Of a stretch of DNA of 9,255 bases, positions 5,712-9,255 are shown piece after piece; position 1 is the first letter of the stretch; each line of letters opens with the position of its first letter. The translations under genes and the position numbers were made by a program. This DNA comes from Ruminococcaceae bacterium UBA1320 (GTDB lineage Bacteria > Bacillota > Clostridia > Oscillospirales > Ethanoligenentaceae), in NCBI GenBank assembly GCA_002306975.1, contig DBTI01000301.1, positions 295 to 9,549 on the forward strand, given 5' to 3'. The notes under the pieces are model-generated. The model made no database searches. It had not been told where the DNA came from and saw nothing but the letters and a program-made list of their open reading frames with translations.

Positions 5712-7766
5712 GTGTTTTTCATTAAAAGTAAATTCGGGCGATTATTAACGGTTATGGTTTTATTGTTTTGCATTTTTTCTGAATCGCTTAACTGTACAGC
5801 TTCAGATAGTGATAGCGATTATTACCCTAATCTTGCCTCGCTTAGCATAAACAGTGGAACGTTAAGCCCTGTTTTTAATCCGGATATAACAAATTACACT
5901 GCCGTTATATCAAAAATTCCCAGCCTTATTGTAACGCCGACAGCAGATAACGAGAATGATATAATAACAGTAAACGGAATAACCTGCGATAAAGGCTCCA
6001 GTTGCAGACTCGACATACCCTCATCGAATTTCCAGGTTACCATAATCGTTAAAACACAATATGGCTTTTCAAAAAGCTATTTGATAAATATTGTATATGA
6101 AAAGCCTGATACTGCCGGTTTATCAAGCCTCTCTGTTGACCATGGGGCGTTATCTCCCGCTTTTTCCGCAGATACGCTTTACTATTACGAAAACGTCGAA
6201 AAGAACGTTAGTTCTATTACGATAACGCCGGTCGCGGCAAACACATATTTTTCTGTAAAAGTTAATCAAGAGGATGTTATGAGCGGCAGCGGTATAAATC
6301 TGCCATTATCATCAGGCACCAATACCGAAATTATTACGGTTTCAGATTCTTACGGTAACACGAGGGTATATACAATTTTGATTACGCGGGAAGGCGCAGC
6401 AAATGATTCCGTGGGATTATCTGATATTGCAGTAAGCCCCGGCGCGTTAAACACTGCCTTCGCTGCAGATACCTATTCATACAGCGCAAATGTAGAAAAT
6501 GACGTAAACGTCTTTTCTGTCACCCCGACCGCCCTTGACAGCACGGCGGAAATAACGGTAAACGGCACAGCTGTGGAAAGCGGGCACACATACAGAGTGC
6601 CGCTCACGGACGGAATCAGCACTATACTCATTATTGTGACCGGTACGGGCGGACAGTCAAAAACATATACCGTTGCGGTTTCGCACACTTCGGCAAACGA
6701 TTCCGCGGGTTTATCAAGCCTTATTTTAAATGCAGGTTCGCTTGATCCGTCTTTTGCCAGCGGAACACTTAATTATTCCACAAGAGTTGACAACGACGTC
6801 TCAAAGTTATACATTTCCGCCACCGCGGCAGACACGGCGGCACAAATAAAATATAACGGCTCCGCATCCGGTTCGGTTTCTTTAAATGTCGGCAGCAGTA
6901 TTGTCAGCATAGCAGTCATATCAGAAAGCGGCAGCATTAAAACCTATACGATTAACGTTTTCCGCAAATACGACGCACTGATTACAGTGTCTACCCAGAA
7001 CGCCGACGGCGCATATTGCGCCACAGTGCCTGATTATGTTTCCTCTCTTGATGACAGCGATGCTTTTACGTTCAAGCTTGGCGGGGATACCGTTATAATT
7101 CCCGCCTCCGTTTTAAAAAGCTGCAAAGGTTTTACGGTTTCCCGCAGTGTTTCCACGCAAAGCACGCTGCAAAAGGCAAGCAGCGCGGCTTTTAACAACT
7201 ATAACATCGCCGGCGGTGTTGATGTTACTCTTTCCGGAAGCGGTGCCGTTTCCTCTGTTTTGAACGCCAGGGTTACGCTTGAAATGGGATCCGGCGTGAA
7301 GACCGCGCTTAAAAACGGCGAACCTGAAATTTTATATTACAACGCCTCTGCCGGAACGCTCGAAAACACCAATGCGACAATCGACTTGAGCGCCGGCACG
7401 GCAAACTTCACCGCCGCAAAAAGCGGCACCTATGTTTTCGCCACCGCCCTTTCGGGCAGCTCGGTAAAATACACGGTCACCGCCGATTCCGGCTATTCCA
7501 ATAGCGGCAGCCACCTCTCGTTTAACGTAAAAGTGACGCGTGAAACTGATTCGGTAAAATTGGAAGACGCAAAGCTTTTGGTTATTTCGACGCTCTCAAA
7601 CGGCACTCAGACCTTTTACATAAAGGAACTGACCGGGGACAGCTGCAACGTCAGTGTAAGCGTGGACAGCAGAGCAAACAGCAGCGCGGTTTATCTTATT
7701 TCCGGCTCATTTGACGGCGGAGTTGTGCCAAAATCCTATGCTCTGGCGCAGTTTGTAAAGGCGTAA
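5712..7766 (+). CDS. Exported protein: four diverged cadherin-like repeats and the same C-terminal region
   Basis: 684 residues from a GTG at 5712, 23 bp after the preceding stop, so almost certainly in the same operon. The start is uncertain: AAAGG (5704-5708) is only 3 nt from the GTG, the AGG at 5710-5712 overlaps it, and the first in-frame ATG (5754) would remove the basic KSKFGR stretch that the signal peptide needs. An ATT start at 5721 would have better spacing. The hydrophobic signal segment spans about residues 11-24. Four cadherin-like beta-sandwich repeats cover roughly 39-134, 135-231, 234-331 and 332-420, with NDSVGLS / NDSAGLS junctions opening repeats 3 and 4. They are clearly older than the repeats of the upstream gene. 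Residues 421-684 align with residues 665-932 of that protein (GAYxAxxPDY, IxYYxxxxxT, YTxTADSxYxN, SFDG, YAL). No anchor motif is seen. Partner or paralogue of the upstream protein; function unknown. Confidence 0.9.
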   Translation: MFFIKSKFGRLLTVMVLLFCIFSESLNCTASDSDSDYYPNLASLSINSGTLSPVFNPDITNYTAVISKIPSLIVTPTADNENDIITVNGITCDKGSSCRLDIPSSNFQVTIIVKTQYGFSKSYLINIVYEKPDTAGLSSLSVDHGALSPAFSADTLYYYENVEKNVSSITITPVAANTYFSVKVNQEDVMSGSGINLPLSSGTNTEIITVSDSYGNTRVYTILITREGAANDSVGLSDIAVSPGALNTAFAADTYSYSANVENDVNVFSVTPTALDSTAEITVNGTAVESGHTYRVPLTDGISTILIIVTGTGGQSKTYTVAVSHTSANDSAGLSSLILNAGSLDPSFASGTLNYSTRVDNDVSKLYISATAADTAAQIKYNGSASGSVSLNVGSSIVSIAVISESGSIKTYTINVFRKYDALITVSTQNADGAYCATVPDYVSSLDDSDAFTFKLGGDTVIIPASVLKSCKGFTVSRSVSTQSTLQKASSAAFNNYNIAGGVDVTLSGSGAVSSVLNARVTLEMGSGVKTALKNGEPEILYYNASAGTLENTNATIDLSAGTANFTAAKSGTYVFATALSGSSVKYTVTADSGYSNSGSHLSFNVKVTRETDSVKLEDAKLLVISTLSNGTQTFYIKELTGDSCNVSVSVDSRANSSAVYLISGSFDGGVVPKSYALAQFVKA

Positions 7767-7769
7767 ATG

Positions 7770-7815
7770 TTGTGTTAACGATCGGCGAGTGTTATAATTT
7801 TCTTTGAATTATAAC
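7770..7815 (+). promoter_or_regulatory. Extended -10 promoter overlapped by a perfect palindrome (possible operator)
   Basis: TTGTGT (7770-7775), 17 bp, then TATAAT (7793-7798) preceded by TG at 7790-7791, an extended -10. Transcription would start near 7804-7806, about 27 nt before the DUF1648 ATG. GTTATAATT (7791-7799) and AATTATAAC (7807-7815) form a perfect 9-bp inverted repeat, with a 7-bp spacer, that covers the -10 and the start site. That is a classic position for a repressor operator. In read-through RNA from the upstream operon it would instead form a weak AU-rich hairpin just before the ribosome site. No regulator gene is visible in the window. Confidence 0.6.
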
Positions 7816-7831
7816 AAAGAAGGCGGAGCGT

Positions 7832-8356
7832 ATGAAAGATACCGGCAATCGTCCTGATATAAGGCCTGAATGGTCAATCGCCGAAAAGATTTTGCAGATA
7901 GTCTGCCCTCTTTTCATTCTGGCAGGCTTTGTGCTGTTGACAGCGGAGTGGGGGAAGCTGCCCTCGAGAGTGCCTGTCCACTTCGGTTTTTTCGGAGCCG
8001 CAGACACTTATGGCGTTAAAAATCAACTGCTTTTCCTGCCGATTGTTTCAACGGGGATTTACTTTATGATCACGGTTTTTGAACGTTTTCCTAAATTATA
8101 TAATTTCCCTTTTGAAATAACAGGGAAGAATGCTCCCTATGTTTATCAGTTAGCGCGTGAACTGTTTGTCTGTATTAAAACGGCATTATCCGCTGTTCTT
8201 ACATACACGCTTTATTGCCAGATTCAAACGGCAAAAGGTAAAATACAGGGGCTTGGCAGTTGGTTTGTGGTTGTTTTGATTGCGGTTTTATTCTTCATCA
8301 GCGTTTTTTACCTGATTAGATTTAGAAAGTATGTTGACCCGACGACTAACAGCTGA
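7832..8356 (+). CDS. DUF1648 family membrane protein
   Basis: 174 residues. The block LPSRVPVHFGFFGAADTYG (43-61) is the hallmark of DUF1648 (Pfam PF07853), a domain also found at the N-terminus of SdpI-type immunity proteins and in many small Firmicutes membrane proteins. Predicted membrane segments lie at about 20-38, 66-83, 111-130 and 144-163, and the C-terminus is basic (RFRK). The SdpI C-terminal domain is not evident, so an immunity role should not be assumed. AGAAGG (7818-7823) lies 8 nt before the ATG. The gene follows the repeat-protein operon by 65 bp with no clear terminator between, so it may be transcribed both by read-through and from its own palindrome-covered promoter. Precise function unknown; family assignment is firm. 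Confidence 0.9.
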   Translation: MKDTGNRPDIRPEWSIAEKILQIVCPLFILAGFVLLTAEWGKLPSRVPVHFGFFGAADTYGVKNQLLFLPIVSTGIYFMITVFERFPKLYNFPFEITGKNAPYVYQLARELFVCIKTALSAVLTYTLYCQIQTAKGKIQGLGSWFVVVLIAVLFFISVFYLIRFRKYVDPTTNS

Positions 8357-8379
8357 GGATTTCTTTATTGTCATTTTGC

Positions 8380-8411
8380 TTTTCAACAGCTTCACTATAA
8401 ATTGTTGAAAA
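8380..8411. repeat. TTTTCAACA hairpin, copy 1
   Basis: TTTTCAACA (8380-8388) pairs perfectly with TGTTGAAAA (8403-8411) across a 14-nt loop. A second hairpin with the same arms and the same loop length lies at 8991-9024. It sits between the DUF1648 stop and the larger hairpin at 8414-8454. Neither strand shows the usual GC-rich stem, so it is a poor terminator by itself. Confidence 0.75.
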
Positions 8412-8413
8412 CT

Positions 8414-8454
8414 AAAGGGCTTGTCTCCTGTTTTTCACAGGGAACAAACCCTTT
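8414..8454. terminator. Probable bidirectional terminator between convergent genes
   Basis: AAAGGG (8414-8419) pairs with CCCTTT (8449-8454). Inside, TTGTCTCCTGT pairs with ACAGGGAACAA with one mismatch and one G-U pair, closing on a 5-nt loop. The hairpin ends 29 bp from the stop of the minus-strand small membrane protein and starts 58 bp after the DUF1648 stop. T-rich tails are weak: on the minus strand the stem is followed by AGTTTTCAAC, and on the plus strand by AACGCTTAATT. The position between convergent genes favours termination in both directions. Confidence 0.65.
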
Positions 8455-8482
8455 AACGCTTAATTCAATTTTGTCTAACTTT

Positions 8483-8794
8483 TTAAGACTTTTGTCTTTT
8501 TAAAGTAAAATGCTTATAAATAACTATTAGAAATTGTGTAATAATTATCGAAAAAAGAAGAGCTACTAAATAGGCGCCGCATATACTCGGTATTGACAAA
8601 TTAAAATTTGTGCAACCGTAAATAATGTTAAAAATATTTCCATCCACCATATTGTATCTTCTTATTTCCAGAAACCCAAGCATTCCAATATGATAATTAT
8701 AAAAATCAGCTAAACGGTCCATTGAAATGGGATATAAACAAGTTACTAATAAAATGAAGAGCGATAGAGGAATAATAATGCGTGTTTTTTTCAT
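8483..8794 (-). CDS. Small two-helix membrane protein of unknown function
   Basis: 103 residues. A basic start (MKKTR) leads into hydrophobic segment 1 (about 5-24). A polar extracytoplasmic stretch with many Tyr and Asn (25-70) follows, then hydrophobic segment 2 (about 71-93) and a basic tail (KHFTLKRQKS). By the positive-inside rule both ends face the cytoplasm; segment 1 could also act as a signal anchor. An AAAGG ribosome site (8809-8813 on the minus strand) is 14 nt from the ATG, which is long, but the intervening ATG is followed at once by a stop. Its own promoter and a shared hairpin downstream support a real single-gene unit. No family is recognised. Its Asn/Ile-rich, AT-rich coding differs from the neighbouring genes. 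Confidence 0.7.
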   Translation of the reverse strand: MKKTRIIIPLSLFILLVTCLYPISMDRLADFYNYHIGMLGFLEIRRYNMVDGNIFNIIYGCTNFNLSIPSICGAYLVALLFSIIITQFLIVIYKHFTLKRQKS

Positions 8795-8889
8795 ATTACA
8801 TATATATTCCTTTCATGAACTAATAATTTATTTCACATTTTCATTGAGATTCTACTATTTTTTTAATCATTTTCAATGAATTTAAATAT

Positions 8890-8918
8890 ATTATATACCT
8901 GCAAATACCAACAATCAA
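8890..8918 (-). promoter_or_regulatory. Promoter of the small membrane protein, with palindrome on the -35
   Basis: On the minus strand, TTGATT (8913-8918) is followed after 17 bp by TATAAT (8890-8895). The start would be near 8884, leaving a ~90-nt leader. The -35 sits inside a perfect inverted repeat AACAAT-CA-ATTGTT (8910-8923), a possible operator half-site pair. Confidence 0.65.
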
Positions 8919-8990
8919 TTGTTACTGTTACAACTGAAGGAGAAAATTCCATACTCTTCTGTTCTTGTCCGATCCGAAAGCTGCTTTTTG

Positions 8991-9024
8991 TTTTTCAACA
9001 GGTTTGCCACAGATTGTTGAAAAA
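8991..9024. repeat. TTTTTCAACA hairpin, copy 2
   Basis: TTTTTCAACA (8991-9000) pairs perfectly with TGTTGAAAAA (9015-9024) across a 14-nt loop. The loop agrees with copy 1 (8389-8402) at 8 of 14 positions, with most differences being transitions. Both copies flank the small membrane protein gene, at 72 bp from its stop and about 197 bp from its start. Confidence 0.75.
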
Positions 9025-9053
9025 TCGAATATAAAGATATGTTAGGGAAAGCG

Positions 9054-9069
9054 CTTTATTATAATAAAG
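9054..9069. repeat. 16-bp perfect palindrome
   Basis: CTTTATTATAATAAAG is exactly self-complementary. It directly follows the terminator stem on the minus strand and supplies part of its T-rich tail. It could be a protein site or just AT-rich coincidence. Confidence 0.45.
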
Positions 9070-9071
9070 AA

Positions 9072-9107
9072 AAGGCGCAATGCTTAAAAATATAAGCATT
9101 GCGCCTT
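9072..9107 (-). terminator. Intrinsic terminator of the rubrerythrin gene
   Basis: AAGGCGCAATGCTT (9072-9085) pairs perfectly over 14 bp with 9094-9107 across an 8-nt loop. Read on the minus strand, the stem is followed by TTCTTTATT. It lies 50 bp past the stop of the rubrerythrin gene and on the correct strand. The plus strand has no T tract. Confidence 0.9.
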
Positions 9108-9157
9108 AATCTAATCCATAAGGAAATAAAAGATAGTGGGATTACATCCTGAAATTA

Positions 9158-9255
9158 TTATTTAAAATATCTCTTTAAAAGGCCTTGGAATGCTGAACCG
9201 TGCCTTGCCTCGTCTTTGCACATTTCATGAACGGTGTCGTGAATGGCATCATAGT
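9158..9255 (-). CDS. Rubrerythrin-family protein, C-terminus only
   Basis: The last 31 codons and stop of a gene that begins right of the window. The translation, DAIHDTVHEMCKDEARHG followed by FQGLLKRYFK and stop, matches the end of the erythrin four-helix domain. The Glu and His of DEARHG are the expected ExxH ligands of the di-iron site. The protein stops right after KRYFK, so no rubredoxin domain follows. In anaerobes this ending is typical of 'reverse' rubrerythrins, which carry the rubredoxin-like zinc/iron domain at the N-terminus and act as NAD(P)H-linked peroxide and oxygen reductases. The N-terminal half is not visible, so that subtype is inferred. Confidence 0.85.
   Translation of the reverse strand, partial: YDAIHDTVHEMCKDEARHGSAFQGLLKRYFK

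Larger units (their letters stand above)
8795..9157. other. Intergenic region between two minus-strand genes
   Basis: About 360 bp without a convincing gene. From left to right it holds the leader and promoter of the small membrane protein (8890-8918), the second TTTTTCAACA hairpin (8991-9024), a 16-bp palindrome (9054-9069) and the terminator of the rubrerythrin gene (9072-9107). GAAGGAG at 8936-8942 resembles a ribosome site on the plus strand but is followed by no usable start codon and only a short frame. Confidence 0.6.

Noticed and set aside
7332..7514. Minus-strand 60-codon ORF within the second repeat protein
   Set aside because: It is an antisense frame of a well-supported coding sequence, Gly/Ala/Arg-rich as expected from reversed codons, with no independent signals.

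Overview
The window looks like chromosomal DNA of a low-to-moderate GC Gram-positive anaerobe of the Clostridia, most likely near the Oscillospiraceae/Ruminococcaceae. The evidence is a Firmicutes-type MreB/Mbl N-terminus, the C-terminus of a protein resembling the 'reverse' rubrerythrins of strict anaerobes, strong AGGAGG-like ribosome sites, likely TTG/GTG starts, sigma-A type promoters, and a GC-rich multi-hairpin intergenic element of a kind I associate with this group. I could not search any database, so the taxon is an inference.

Layout. (1) 1-478, minus: 5' part of mreB/mbl, with a promoter at 631-659. (2) 479-1435: a long intergenic region, AT-rich at both ends, holding five successive hairpins at 1017-1246 and a doubtful 36-residue hydrophobic ORF. 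(3) 1436-2602, plus: UDP-galactopyranose mutase (glf), closed by a textbook terminator at 2609-2648. (4) 2759-7766, plus: a strong promoter, then two large exported proteins 23 bp apart. The first has a Cys-rich GLUG-type N-terminal region and four cadherin-like beta-sandwich repeats, of which the first three and the head of the fourth are nearly identical in DNA. The second has four diverged repeats of the same family. Both end in the same ~265-residue C-terminal region, which I do not recognise. (5) 7770-8356, plus: a DUF1648 membrane protein with its own extended -10 promoter; a perfect palindrome covers the -10 and the predicted start of transcription. (6) 8380-8454: two hairpins separating convergent genes. 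(7) 8483-8794, minus: a small two-helix membrane protein of unknown function with its own promoter. (8) 8991-9107: a second copy of the TTTTTCAACA hairpin, a 16-bp palindrome and a minus-strand terminator. (9) 9158-9255, minus: the end of a rubrerythrin-family gene that runs out of the window.

Most genes here concern the cell envelope: cell shape (MreB), supply of a galactofuranose precursor for surface glycans (Glf), secreted or surface repeat proteins, and two membrane proteins. The part most likely to be undescribed is the tandem pair of repeat proteins with the shared C-terminal region. Its repeat array shows recent recombination, and the ribosome site of the first gene sits in the loop of a hairpin whose sequence resembles a CsrA site.
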